A DNA stretch of 58,249 nt from Chlorobiaceae bacterium. Its GTDB lineage: Bacteria > Bacteroidota > Chlorobiia > Chlorobiales > Chlorobiaceae. Location of the stretch: contig JAAXXK010000013.1 in the NCBI GenBank assembly GCA_013334525.1, forward strand, positions 1 to 58,249. The letters are read 5' to 3'. Shown in pieces: positions 9,477 to 18,303 of this stretch. Every line of letters begins with the position of its first letter. Position 1 is the first letter of the stretch. A program made the position numbers and the translations under genes. The notes under the pieces were generated by a model. The model was not told the origin of the DNA. It ran no database searches and saw nothing but the letters and a program-made list of their open reading frames with translations.

Positions 9477-9881
9477 ATGGGAGACCTCTACCGTTTCGGT
9501 ATTTCACTCGACAGGGAACTGATCGACTCCTTCGACAGGCATATTGCTGCCCAGCACTACCAGAGCCGGTCGGAGGCGATCCGCGACCTCATCCGCGAAG
9601 AGTTGCTGCGAAAAACTACTGCTGAGGGCGGGACCGTTGCCGGTGCCATCGTGATGACTTACGACCACCACAAGCGGGAGTTGGTCAACACGTTGATCGA
9701 CATCCAGCACGATTTCCACGAGATCATCATCTCGACCCAGCACGTTCATCTCGACCACGGCAACTGCCTTGAGGTGATTGCCGTCAAGGGGAGCGCACCT
9801 GAGATCGAGAAGCTCTCCACTGCACTCAAGGTACTTGTCGGTGTGAAGCACCTGAATCTCTGCGTCTCTACCTCAGACTGA
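9477..9881 (+). CDS. nikR: Nickel-responsive transcriptional regulator NikR
   Basis: A ribbon-helix-helix repressor with a C-terminal ACT-like nickel-sensing domain, 134 residues from the ATG at 9477. The N-terminal RHH segment is RFGISLDRELIDSFDRHI...SRSEAIRDLIREEL. Nickel ligands of the family are visible as His in MTYDHHKREL, HVHLDHGNCLEVI and the conserved Cys in the latter. It starts four bases after the nfnB stop. Two tandem operator-like inverted repeats lie just downstream, before the nickel/cobalt transporter operon, which is its probable target. Confidence 0.95.
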   Translation: MGDLYRFGISLDRELIDSFDRHIAAQHYQSRSEAIRDLIREELLRKTTAEGGTVAGAIVMTYDHHKRELVNTLIDIQHDFHEIIISTQHVHLDHGNCLEVIAVKGSAPEIEKLSTALKVLVGVKHLNLCVSTSD

Positions 9882-9934
9882 CAGTGAAGCTCTGATCCCC
9901 CTAGACAGCAATGCTGCTGCATTCCTCCTCCCGT

Positions 9935-9963
9935 GATAGCACATTTATTATTTTAATGCTACC
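9935..9963. promoter_or_regulatory. NikR-type operator, copy 1
   Basis: Inverted repeat GATAGCA-N15-TGCTACC (one mismatch in the right arm). It is nearly identical to copy 2, which begins 44 bp downstream. It lies between nikR and the transporter operon. NikR sites are known as long-spaced inverted repeats bound by the two RHH dimers of the tetramer. Assignment rests on position and symmetry. Confidence 0.75.
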
Positions 9964-9978
9964 TGCGCATTGACTTGC

Positions 9979-10007
9979 GATAGCACATTTATTATTTTAA
10001 TGCTATC
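9979..10007. promoter_or_regulatory. NikR-type operator, copy 2
   Basis: Perfect 7-bp inverted repeat GATAGCA-N15-TGCTATC whose inner spacer is the same as in copy 1. It ends 18 bp before the first ATG of the outer-membrane protein gene, so it probably overlaps the core promoter or leader of the transporter operon. Confidence 0.78.
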
Positions 10008-10025
10008 AGCAACCCCTAAAGGATA

Positions 10026-10823
10026 ATGGCCATGAAACAAAAAGCTCTTCTTACTGTAGTTGCGATGCTCTGGGCAACACCACTTCATGCTGCCCACCCG
10101 CTCATAACTGATGACACCGGCACCCAGGGCAAAGGACGATTCCAACTCGAATTAAACTCCGAATTCTCAAGCGAAACAGAAAAGGAAAACGGCATAAAAA
10201 TGCAAGAGAGGAGTGGAGAATCTGCCGCAACACTTTCGTACGGATTGTCCGACAACATAGACGTTGTCACTGGTTTACCCTGGCAATGGTTCTGCCTGAA
10301 AGAAGATGGCTCGATTGTCACCGATGGCAACGGCATTGGAGACCTCAGTTTTGAGATCAAATGGAGATTCTATGAAAACAAGGATCAAGGTCTGAGCCTG
10401 GCCATTAAACCAGGTATTTCACTTCCCACGGGGAACGAAAAAAAAGGATTCGGCAATGGCAGGATTTCCGAGGGAATTATGATGATTGCAACCAGGGAGT
10501 GGCAACATGGAGCTTTTCACTGCAATGTCGGTTACACTCATAATTCCTACAGTCAGGAGCAGGATAACGCCTCCCTGAAAAAGGATCTCTGGCATGCATC
10601 AGTCGCAACAGAGGTTAAAATGATGGAAAAACTTCGCTCGGTTTTCGATGTGGGCATTGACAGGAACACTGATAAGGCCATGGATGCAAATCCCGTTTAT
10701 CTCCTTGGCGGATTGATTTACAGCGTCACCGATAACTTCGACCTCGATATCGGTGTAAAAAAAGGGATGAACCATGCAGAAAGAGATAAAACGGTTCTTG
10801 CTGGTCTTACAGCAAGATTTTAA
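10026..10823 (+). CDS. Outer-membrane beta-barrel-like protein at head of nickel/cobalt transporter operon
   Basis: A 265-residue protein (263 if ATG 10032 is used) with a signal peptide ending near LHAAHP. After it comes a family-typical opening HPLITDDTGTQGKGRFQLELN and alternating strands ending in LTARF, with terminal Phe. It resembles the putative outer-membrane family related to MetA of phenol degradation (PF13557). Its place directly after two NikR-type operators and 63 bp before cbiM suggests it helps Ni/Co pass the outer membrane, but that is inference. It has no plug domain, so it would not be a TonB-dependent receptor. Confidence 0.65.
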   Translation: MAMKQKALLTVVAMLWATPLHAAHPLITDDTGTQGKGRFQLELNSEFSSETEKENGIKMQERSGESAATLSYGLSDNIDVVTGLPWQWFCLKEDGSIVTDGNGIGDLSFEIKWRFYENKDQGLSLAIKPGISLPTGNEKKGFGNGRISEGIMMIATREWQHGAFHCNVGYTHNSYSQEQDNASLKKDLWHASVATEVKMMEKLRSVFDVGIDRNTDKAMDANPVYLLGGLIYSVTDNFDLDIGVKKGMNHAERDKTVLAGLTARF

Positions 10824-10886
10824 TGACTTGTTTTCCGGCGAAGGTTTTGGTTCAAACATCTATCCGATATTTAAAGGAGCAAACAC

Positions 10887-11567
10887 ATGCACATACCTGA
10901 TGGATATCTAAGCCCGGAAACTTGCGTGGTTTTCGGTGCGGTAATGATCCCTGTATGGACTGTCGCCTCAAGGGCTGTCAGAAAAACACTGAGCGTGAGG
11001 CAGGTGCCGTTCCTTGCCGTCGGTGCCGCGTTCAGCTTTGTGATCATGATGTTCAATGTGCCTATCCCGGGAGGATCGACGGGTCATGCTGTCGGCGGCG
11101 TGCTTGTCGCCATTCTTCTGGGACCATGGGCTGCCTGTATCGCCGTTACGGTCGCCCTGGTGATCCAGGCGCTTTTGTTCGGTGACGGCGGTATCACCTC
11201 GATCGGAGCGAACTGTTTCAACATGGCGTTCGTTCTTCCTTTTGTCGGTTATTATGTCTACAGATTGATCAGTTCGGGCAGCCCGGTTGGATCAAACAGA
11301 CGTATAATTGCTGCTGGAGCTGGTGCTTACGTGGGGATTTGCATAGCAGCGCTGTGTGCCGGCATCGAATTTGGCGTTCAACCTTTATTGTTTCATACGG
11401 CGAACGGCCAGGCGCTCTACTGTCCTTACGGATTGAATATTGCTGTTCCCGCGATGACGGGGGAGCATCTTCTGATTTTCGGATGGGTGGAGGCTTTGGT
11501 TACGGCTCTTGTCTTACAATTTTTGCAGAAACAGGAATCACTTCTTGTCGAAGGAGGCATATCATGA
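10887..11567 (+). CDS. cbiM: Energy-coupling factor transporter substrate-specific component, CbiM/NikM type
   Basis: The metal-binding S component of a cobalt/nickel ECF transporter. It starts with the diagnostic MHIPDGYLSPE, whose N-terminal amine and His2 bind the metal, followed by six or so membrane segments and the conserved NVPIPGGSTGHAVGG. Length is 226 residues. A good ribosome-binding site (AAAGGAG) precedes the ATG. NikR-type sites upstream favour nickel over cobalt as substrate. It overlaps the next gene by ATGA. Confidence 0.93.
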   Translation: MHIPDGYLSPETCVVFGAVMIPVWTVASRAVRKTLSVRQVPFLAVGAAFSFVIMMFNVPIPGGSTGHAVGGVLVAILLGPWAACIAVTVALVIQALLFGDGGITSIGANCFNMAFVLPFVGYYVYRLISSGSPVGSNRRIIAAGAGAYVGICIAALCAGIEFGVQPLLFHTANGQALYCPYGLNIAVPAMTGEHLLIFGWVEALVTALVLQFLQKQESLLVEGGIS

Positions 11568-11899
11568 CGTTGACCAGAAAATTATGGATAGGGATTGGCG
11601 CATTAATCGCCCTGTCTCCATTGGGATTGATTTTGCCAGATCATTTCAAGGCCGGATCAGCCTGGGGAGAGTGGGGAACGGATGAAATCCAAAAAATGAC
11701 AGGCTATGTCCCCCAGGGTTTTCAACAACTCTCCGAACTCTGGAAAGCTCCAATGCCTGATTATGCGTTTCAGGGATGGGAGGGAAAGGATATTATTCAA
11801 CTGAGTCTGGCCTATGTCGTCTCTGCGGTTGTCGGAATTGCAATCATTGCCATATTTTCTCTGTTAATCGGCAAAGGGCTTGCTAAAAAGCATGTATAA
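11564..11899 (+). CDS. PDGLE-domain membrane protein (CbiN/NikN-like partner)
   Basis: A 111-residue protein starting at the ATG in the ATGA overlap with cbiM. It has one N-terminal and one C-terminal membrane segment. Between them is SPLGLILPDHFKAGSAWGEWG, which matches the PDGLE family found as the second small subunit of Ni/Co ECF transporters, replacing or fused to CbiN. It probably stabilises or gates the CbiM component. It overlaps cbiQ by 8 bp, so all of these genes are translationally coupled. Confidence 0.82.
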   Translation: MTLTRKLWIGIGALIALSPLGLILPDHFKAGSAWGEWGTDEIQKMTGYVPQGFQQLSELWKAPMPDYAFQGWEGKDIIQLSLAYVVSAVVGIAIIAIFSLLIGKGLAKKHV

Positions 11900-12743
11900 A
11901 CCATCGCACCGGAAAAGTGATTTTATCGAACGTTCAATCCTGAGCGCACTCGCTTTTTTAAAAGATGCGACCCTTTCCGAGGAGTATGCCAATCGCAGAG
12001 GTTTTCTGCAATCGCTGGACCCACGTATCAAAACCATCTCTTTTCTGGCTTTTCTGGTCACATCCATATCCCTTAAAAGCGCTGTCCTGATCAGCGCCCT
12101 CTATGGACTTTGTCTGATTCTCGTTATATTTTCCGCCATTCCGGTCGGCTACTTCCTGATGAGGACATTACTTTTCATCCCGTTGTTTTCCCTATGCATC
12201 GTGCTGCCCACCCTGTTCAGCGCAGTCACTCCCGGCGAGCCGCTCTGGACGTTTCATCTCTTCGGAATAAACGCTATCATAACCCGACAGGGTCTGGGCG
12301 GAGCTGTATTATTCGTGGTCAGGATCGCAACCTCGGTTTCGCTGGTCGTGCTGTTGTCTTTGACGACCCGCCACTCGGAGTTACTGAAGGTGCTGCGGTT
12401 TCTGGGAGTCCCGCAGATCTTCGTGTTGACGGTATCGATGTGTTACCGCTATCTGTATCTTTTTGCGACGATGGTCGAAAATATCTTCACGGCCATTAAA
12501 AGTCGAGTGGGAGTGGTGTCACAGCAGCAGCAGGGACGACAGATTGTGGCGTGGAATATCGCCAACACCTGGAACAGAACGACACAAATGAGTGAAGAGG
12601 TCTACATGGCGATGCTTTCGAGAGGCTATACCGGCGAGCCCCGACTGTTGTCTGAATTTCATGCGATGCCCAGAGATTGGGCCTGGCTTTTCTGTGCATT
12701 GATCGCTTGCGCAGGCCTATTATACAGAGGACATACCTTATGA
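11892..12743 (+). CDS. cbiQ: Energy-coupling factor transporter transmembrane protein
   Basis: The T component linking CbiM to the ATPase. It is 283 residues from ATG 11892; an in-frame TTG at 11880 is a less likely start. Several membrane segments are present, plus a cytoplasmic region with family features (LDPRIKTISFLAFL near the N-terminus, and MSEEVYMAMLSRGYTGE near residue 240, the coupling-helix region). Its stop codon overlaps the cbiO start. Confidence 0.92.
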   Translation: MYKPSHRKSDFIERSILSALAFLKDATLSEEYANRRGFLQSLDPRIKTISFLAFLVTSISLKSAVLISALYGLCLILVIFSAIPVGYFLMRTLLFIPLFSLCIVLPTLFSAVTPGEPLWTFHLFGINAIITRQGLGGAVLFVVRIATSVSLVVLLSLTTRHSELLKVLRFLGVPQIFVLTVSMCYRYLYLFATMVENIFTAIKSRVGVVSQQQQGRQIVAWNIANTWNRTTQMSEEVYMAMLSRGYTGEPRLLSEFHAMPRDWAWLFCALIACAGLLYRGHTL

Positions 12744-13549
12744 GCGATATTGTTTTTGAACTGACGGAGGTTCATTACTCCTATCCGGGCAAATTCCCGG
12801 CCTTGTGCGGCATCGACCTGACCGTTCGGTCGGGTGAAAAAATTGCGGTCATCGGCGCAAACGGAACCGGAAAGTCTACGTTGCTGCAATTACTGGATGG
12901 ACTTATTTTCCCTCATAAAGGCCAGGTGAGCGCATTCGGGGAAAGATTGAGTGAATGGGCCCATACAGATGAAAACGCCGCACATAGGTTCAGAAAAAGG
13001 GTTGGCCTTGTATTTCAGAACGCCGATATACAGCTTTTCTGCCCCTCGGTAAAAGAGGATATCGCCTTCGGGCCGCTGCAACTGGGTTTTTCGACGAAAG
13101 AAGTGGAGAGACGTCTTCTTGAGGTCTCCGGTGTTCTGGATATCCGGCATCTGCTGGACAGGGTCCCCCATCAGTTAAGTATCGGGGAAAAAAGACGGGT
13201 TGCGATAGCCTCCGTCCTTGCCATTGACCCCGATGTCTACCTGTTCGATGAACCTACCGCAGGGCTCGATCCTTCTACTGTTCGACATATCATTGATTTC
13301 ATCGTCGAAGCCAACCTGCGGGGTAAAACCATAATTACAGCTACCCATGATTTGCATATCATCGGGGAGATCGCGGATACGGTCTATGTATTTGGCCGAA
13401 ACAAACAAATCGTCAGGGAAGGGGCTCCGGAATCTGTCCTGAGTGACCGGTCATTCCTTGAGGCAAATAACCTTGTACATATACACCGCCATCACCATAA
13501 CAGCAAGGAACATCTTCACCAGCATATGCCCCTGGAGCCACATGAATGA
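12740..13549 (+). CDS. cbiO: Energy-coupling factor transporter ATP-binding protein with His-rich tail
   Basis: The A component that powers nickel/cobalt uptake, 269 residues from ATG 12740 (ATGA overlap with cbiQ). Walker A is GANGTGKST, the signature is LSIGEKRRVAIA (LSIGE rather than LSGGQ), Walker B is VYLFDEPTAGLDP, and the switch His is in ATHDLHI. The last 25 residues are unusually His-rich (HIHRHHHNSKEHLHQHM), a likely cytoplasmic metal-binding tail not needed for the ATPase fold. The gene converges on the DUF1499 gene 26 bp away. Confidence 0.94.
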   Translation: MSDIVFELTEVHYSYPGKFPALCGIDLTVRSGEKIAVIGANGTGKSTLLQLLDGLIFPHKGQVSAFGERLSEWAHTDENAAHRFRKRVGLVFQNADIQLFCPSVKEDIAFGPLQLGFSTKEVERRLLEVSGVLDIRHLLDRVPHQLSIGEKRRVAIASVLAIDPDVYLFDEPTAGLDPSTVRHIIDFIVEANLRGKTIITATHDLHIIGEIADTVYVFGRNKQIVREGAPESVLSDRSFLEANNLVHIHRHHHNSKEHLHQHMPLEPHE

Positions 13550-13575
13550 GTTGCCGCTGCGTCTTCAGGGTACGC

Positions 13576-14016
13576 TCAGGACCGACTGCTGAATCCGGCT
13601 CTCAGTTGCTCTACCCTTGCCCTGTTCACGCCAAGGTCGGAAAAACCGAGACGCGATGATGACCGGACATGGATCACCCCGGCAGAAGCGTCGAGCCTGA
13701 ACTCCACATCGTCTGTAAAGCCGAAAACGGGCACCACGAAGGTCGTCCAGAGGTAACCTGCCTCTTCATTGCAGACGGTGCCCCCCATTGAGGCAACGAC
13801 CTGCTTCAGAAGCTCCCATGCCTTGTCAGGCGAACCTTTGACAGAGAGGGGTTCTACATGCTCCCCCGGTTTTGCGCTTTCGCTGCTGACACAGTTCGGG
13901 GTTCCGGGACAGGGACGAAGCTTGCCGTTGACCAGATGCAGTTTTTCGGCAGGATGCGGCCATAAGCCTGACGCAACGCCCGTTACTCCGCCCAAAAGAT
14001 CGTCGATGATGCTCAT
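13576..14016 (-). CDS. DUF1499-family protein
   Basis: A 146-residue protein from ATG 14016, which is preceded by AAGGGAGA as ribosome-binding site. It carries the DUF1499 pattern: CPGTPNCVSSES near residue 35 and FGFTDDVEFRLD...IHVRSSSRLGFSDLGVNRARVEQL near the C-terminus. The biochemical role of this family is not established. It stands alone. The 269 bp between its start and the next gene hold nothing recognisable. Confidence 0.8.
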   Translation of the reverse strand: MSIIDDLLGGVTGVASGLWPHPAEKLHLVNGKLRPCPGTPNCVSSESAKPGEHVEPLSVKGSPDKAWELLKQVVASMGGTVCNEEAGYLWTTFVVPVFGFTDDVEFRLDASAGVIHVRSSSRLGFSDLGVNRARVEQLRAGFSSRS

Positions 14017-14285
14017 TATAATGTCTCCCTTGAATGGTAATTGCAGAAAAAAATGTTGAGGGCGATCCTGTCCATAGTCGCAACCGGATGGGCACAAGGC
14101 TGGCGAAGCGGGGAAAACGCAAGGGCGAACTGTTTTGTCCGCCCTTCAGTTTTTTCGAACCCGAAATGTCAGCATCTGCCAAGCCAATAGAATTGCTGAA
14201 CAGATAAACAGAAGCCTCCTTCAGATAATCAACACGCCATTCCCGTCAACTGTTCCTGCATGACCAGCTTCGTGACCGGGAGTGC

Positions 14286-15737
14286 TCACTCCCCAGGGGT
14301 CAACACAGGTTCGGAAGTTCCCGTACCGGATGGGGTCGACGGATTTTCGACTTCAGGCTTCCTTCTTGCTGGCCTCCGGGGATTGCGTTTCGGCCTGGCT
14401 TGAGGCTCTGGGGCTGGCGCAGATTCGGAGGTCTCGGGTTTGGAGGGAGCTGGTTCCGATTTTGCCGGCCTGGCAGCAGGAGATTTAGATGGCGCGGCTC
14501 TCTTGACCGATGGTTTCGGCCTGGACGGTTTCGCCGGTTTCGTAACCAGGAATTCCCTGGCCTCCGGTTTCGTGATCTCTGGTTCCGTAACCGCCGGTTT
14601 GGTGACCAGGAACTCCTGGGGCTCCGGTTTGGCAACGACTGGTTCCGAACTTGCCGGTTTGGTAACCAGGAACTCCTGGGACTCCGGCTTGGCAACGGCT
14701 GGTTCAGGAGTCGCCGGCCTGGTATATGCAGGTTCCGAACGGGTATGCCTGGTAAAAGGAGGCTCTGAACGTACCGGCTTGGTAAAGACCGGTTCCGTAA
14801 CGGCCGGCCTGGTAACCAGGAACTCCTGGGACTCCGGCACGGAAGCGGCAGGTTCAGGAGTCGCCGGTTTGGTATATGCAGGTTCCGAACGGGTATGCCT
14901 TGTATAATGGGGTTCAGTACGCACGGGCTTGGTAAAGACGGGTTCCGCAACCACAGGCTCTGACGGTACAGGGGACAATTCGCCCTCTGCCCCCCCATTC
15001 TCAGGCCTGCGTTTACGCCTGTCACGGATGTAAAGCTCGGAGTTGTTGTTCCGGAACTCGCTTTCGAAAAGGTCGATGGCACGGATCAGGTCTGAAAGAC
15101 GCTTGAATCCGTAGTTTCTCGGATCGAATGAGGCCTGGTTTGAGATGTTCTTGCCGATCTTGGCCAGGTTTGACCAGCCGTCCTCCTCCTGTGCGCTGTC
15201 GACGGCGTTCCTGACCAGGCTGAGGAGCTTGCTGTCGCTCTTGAGCTCCTGGGGAGATTTGCGGCGTCCGCCTTCGCTTCTCGATCGCTCCTGGGCCTGT
15301 CCTCCGAACGATTCGAGGTAAAGAAAGGTTGAACAGGCATTCACGAAGGGCGAAGGTGTCGATTTCTGGCCGAATCCATAAACGTTCAGCCCTTCGGAAA
15401 GGATTCGCATCACCAGCGGGGTGAAATCACTGTCGCTCGACACGATGCAGAATGCGTCGAGCTTGCTGCCGTAGAGAAGGTCCATCCCGTCAATGGTCAT
15501 GGCCATGTCTGTGGCGTTCTTGCCCTTGGTGTAATCGAACTGCTGAATCGGGCGGATTGCATAATCGTGAAGTTTGTCCTCCCACCCTTTCAAAGAGCTG
15601 CTTTTCCAGTTGCCGTAGGCCCGGCGGATGTTGACCACGCCGTACTTGGCCATCTCGGCCAGGATAAAATCAATTTTGTCGCTCGGGGAATTGTCGGCAT
15701 CGATAAGCATCGCTATCGTTTCCTTGCTGTGCTCCAT
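14286..15737 (-). CDS. NYN-domain (LabA/DUF88-like) ribonuclease with OST-HTH domain and Pro/Glu/Thr-rich repeat tail
   Basis: A 483-residue protein from ATG 15737 (an upstream in-frame GTG at 15833 is less likely). The N-terminal NYN PIN-like domain has the acidic site IAMLIDADNS, KNATDMAMTIDGMDLL and CIVSSDSDFTPLV. A LOTUS/OST-HTH-like segment follows (KLLSLVRNAVDSAQEEDGWSNLAKIG...NYGFKRLSDLI). The last roughly 220 residues are degenerate repeats built from units such as EPVFTKPVRSEP and KPESQEFLVTKPA, ending in a basic Pro-rich region. It is likely an RNA-binding or RNA-cleaving factor; the target is unknown. Confidence 0.85.
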   Translation of the reverse strand: MEHSKETIAMLIDADNSPSDKIDFILAEMAKYGVVNIRRAYGNWKSSSLKGWEDKLHDYAIRPIQQFDYTKGKNATDMAMTIDGMDLLYGSKLDAFCIVSSDSDFTPLVMRILSEGLNVYGFGQKSTPSPFVNACSTFLYLESFGGQAQERSRSEGGRRKSPQELKSDSKLLSLVRNAVDSAQEEDGWSNLAKIGKNISNQASFDPRNYGFKRLSDLIRAIDLFESEFRNNNSELYIRDRRKRRPENGGAEGELSPVPSEPVVAEPVFTKPVRTEPHYTRHTRSEPAYTKPATPEPAASVPESQEFLVTRPAVTEPVFTKPVRSEPPFTRHTRSEPAYTRPATPEPAVAKPESQEFLVTKPASSEPVVAKPEPQEFLVTKPAVTEPEITKPEAREFLVTKPAKPSRPKPSVKRAAPSKSPAARPAKSEPAPSKPETSESAPAPEPQARPKRNPRRPARRKPEVENPSTPSGTGTSEPVLTPGE

Positions 15738-15932
15738 AGTAGTATTCTTGTCGTTGATCCCGGCTGTTGGTTCACAGTAAACCGGCCGGAAATATTCGGA
15801 AATTGCGATCCTGACGGCATGGCGGGTGTTCACACCGAAGGACTGCCTCTCAGGCCCTCATGAAGAAAAACGTTGAAAAACCTTCATAAGTGACCCGCTC
15901 ATGTTTTCAATATACCTCGTTGATAGCATGAT

Positions 15933-16961
15933 TCACATGACATCGCTCCGCGAAACACCGGAAAAAGCAATAATCTGCGAAGCAGCCGAGGCTACCCTGC
16001 CGGCAAGGTAAGCGGAAAAGGCATGAGAATCGTTCAGGCAGGGTATCGATTCGACCTTGAGGGTCGGCGATACGGCGGCCAGGTGGGCTGCCTGATGAAT
16101 CGTTTCGTTGCCGTCTGAAAAATAACCTGCCGCAAACAGCGAAACGTGCCGGCATCCACTCCTGCCTACCTTCATGCAGACCTCGCCGAAAGAGGGAGTG
16201 CTCCACTCTCCTCCGACGTCATGGTTCAGGAAGGCGGTCATGATATTGCCCCATGGACTGCGAGGATCGGATTCGATGGCCGAGGTCAGGTGCGCAGAAA
16301 AAGCTTCTGTCTCTTTATGGCCTGTATGGAAGGATGGAACGGCTCCATTGCTGTCTTTGATGATCGTGCCGTGGAACAGCAGCATCAGCACGTTGTGCTC
16401 CCTTTTCGAAACAGGCATGGCGCGCCCGCTCTCGAACAGATGCTCCATATAGGCCCGATGCAGCGCTCCGTCCGTCCATAGCCGACCGATCACCCTTGTC
16501 CTGGAAAGCTCCAGGGAGGTGCTGGATCCGGCGAGATGAGCGCAAAGAACACCACAAATCAAGGCGTTGTCCACCGGAGCCATGGGCACCACTATCCGCC
16601 CGTCATATCCCCTGGTATCGGCAAGCACGTCCTCGACATAGGGTTCTGAGGCCGAATAAGCCGCCCTGACCTCGAACCTGATGCCTGGAAATGATGCCGT
16701 ATGGCGGTCGAGACGCTCCTGGAGGGTTACAGCCTGTGCGCGGGTAAGCTGGTTTTGGGGAGAACCGGCAGCCAGGCCGGCACGCATCTTTTTTTTCAGG
16801 GAGGAGCTCACCGATATCACCTGCCGGAGCAACGGCGGAATATGCATCACGGTTGATGCCCGATCGAGCGTGTGTCGGCTTACGCGGTAATTTTCGAAAA
16901 AACCTGAGGTTTCTGCTTCACCATGGGCGACCAGAACCACCGCTATCGTTTTTACTGCCAT
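15933..16961 (-). CDS. Ferrochelatase-family (HemH-like) protein
   Basis: A 342-residue protein of normal HemH length. Family traces are the N-terminal IAVVLVAHGEAET, SPQNQLTRAQAVTLQERL in the middle, LLFHGTI (metal-side His region) and the C-terminal GYFSDGNETIHQA, which resembles the ferrochelatase F-SD--ET motif with its conserved Glu. It may insert iron into protoporphyrin or be a divergent chelatase. Whether it is the organism's only HemH cannot be told. It lies 36 bp downstream of the efflux adaptor gene on the same strand. Confidence 0.65.
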   Translation of the reverse strand: MAVKTIAVVLVAHGEAETSGFFENYRVSRHTLDRASTVMHIPPLLRQVISVSSSLKKKMRAGLAAGSPQNQLTRAQAVTLQERLDRHTASFPGIRFEVRAAYSASEPYVEDVLADTRGYDGRIVVPMAPVDNALICGVLCAHLAGSSTSLELSRTRVIGRLWTDGALHRAYMEHLFESGRAMPVSKREHNVLMLLFHGTIIKDSNGAVPSFHTGHKETEAFSAHLTSAIESDPRSPWGNIMTAFLNHDVGGEWSTPSFGEVCMKVGRSGCRHVSLFAAGYFSDGNETIHQAAHLAAVSPTLKVESIPCLNDSHAFSAYLAGRVASAASQIIAFSGVSRSDVM

Positions 16962-16997
16962 GAACTTACTGCCATATAATACTGTAGATGATTCAGC

Positions 16998-18086
16998 TCA
17001 GGACTTGCCTTTTTTGCTGTTGACCAGACGGGCCTCCATACCCTCCCTGAATTTCTCCTGGGGTGAAATTACGACCATATCGCCCGGGGCCAACCCTTCG
17101 AGAACCTCGACATAGGTAAGATCGCTGTCGCCGCTGCGGACCTGCTGTTTTTTCAGCTTGCCTTTTTCGACCTTCCAGACGAAATTTTTCCGTTCCTCTT
17201 CGAAAACCGAACTTTTCCGGACCAGAAGTGCACCTTTCCTGGTGTTGTAGATGATGTTCGCCGTGGCCGTCATACCACCCTGCACCGTCGGAACCGCCTC
17301 GTTCAGCTTAAGATAGACGCGTGAGGTTTTGGTAACCTTGTCTGTCTGGGGAACAATCCTGCTGACCGTGGCCTGAAAACGTTTCTCAGGCATCGAATCG
17401 AACGCTATAACTGCAGCCATGCCGGTCCTGAGGCGGGGCACGTCAAGTTCGTCAACCTCTACGGTCACCATGTATCCGGTCGGATCGGTCACTGTCGCTA
17501 CTTCGGTGTTGGCCTTGACGAAATCTCCGGCCTTGACGTTCTGCAGGGTAAGTATCCCGTCGAAAGGAGCAACAACCGCCAACTTTTTCAGGTCGTCCTC
17601 ACGGCTTTTCAGCTGCAACTGCTTCTGGCGAAGCATTTCGAGCGACTGCGTGCTGTTGCGCTGCGCTTCATCGAACTGCTGGCGGGAAACGGCACCATCC
17701 TTTAACAGCATTCGATTTCTTTCGAGTTTCAGGCTGCTCTCCTTCACCGTGGCCTGCTGTTCGGCGACTGCAGCACGGGCCTCATCGACCGACAGCCCCG
17801 GTTGTTTACTATCGAACACGATGACTACCTGCCCTTTACGGACAGGCTGACCTTCGAGGGCGCCAATCGAACGAACCGTGCCGGATGTTTCGGAACTCAG
17901 GTTGGCGATATTGATCGCTTCGACAAAACCTGTCGCGTAAACAGCTTCGACAAGTTCGGATCTCGAAACCGCTGTGGCCTCGACATTGACCGTATTGCCA
18001 CGGGTAAGCAGATATCCGACAGTAACGACAAACACTACACCGAGCGCTATCGAAAACTTTGGAAGCATTTTCTGCAGGTTCTGCAT
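16998..18086 (-). CDS. HlyD/RND-type periplasmic adaptor protein
   Basis: A membrane-fusion protein of 362 residues with one N-terminal membrane anchor (FSIALGVVFVVTVGYLL). It has a lipoyl/biotinyl-like half motif (GTVRSIGALEGQPVRKGQVVIVFD), an alpha-helical hairpin (about residues 100-160, coiled coil), the second lipoyl half (APFDGILTLQNVKAGDFV) and beta-barrel domains. It resembles adaptors of MacAB-type or ABC exporters. No permease or outer-membrane channel is adjacent, so its partner is elsewhere. Confidence 0.88.
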   Translation of the reverse strand: MQNLQKMLPKFSIALGVVFVVTVGYLLTRGNTVNVEATAVSRSELVEAVYATGFVEAINIANLSSETSGTVRSIGALEGQPVRKGQVVIVFDSKQPGLSVDEARAAVAEQQATVKESSLKLERNRMLLKDGAVSRQQFDEAQRNSTQSLEMLRQKQLQLKSREDDLKKLAVVAPFDGILTLQNVKAGDFVKANTEVATVTDPTGYMVTVEVDELDVPRLRTGMAAVIAFDSMPEKRFQATVSRIVPQTDKVTKTSRVYLKLNEAVPTVQGGMTATANIIYNTRKGALLVRKSSVFEEERKNFVWKVEKGKLKKQQVRSGDSDLTYVEVLEGLAPGDMVVISPQEKFREGMEARLVNSKKGKS

Positions 18087-18303
18087 GACAGTCTGGGGAT
18101 TAACGTTTAAAATACTACTCGACGGTTACAACCTATGATGCCATATTGAAGCCTCTTTGGCAGTTTGCCATTTTTTCTCGGGTGCGACCTTGGTTTTTCA
18201 ATATTTTTATGAATCTTTAGGATCTCTTCGCCGGTCGTCTGACGATGGAAAAAATAAGCATAAATCGCAGGCTATACGGCAAAAATTCTAATCTACAGCT
18301 TCA

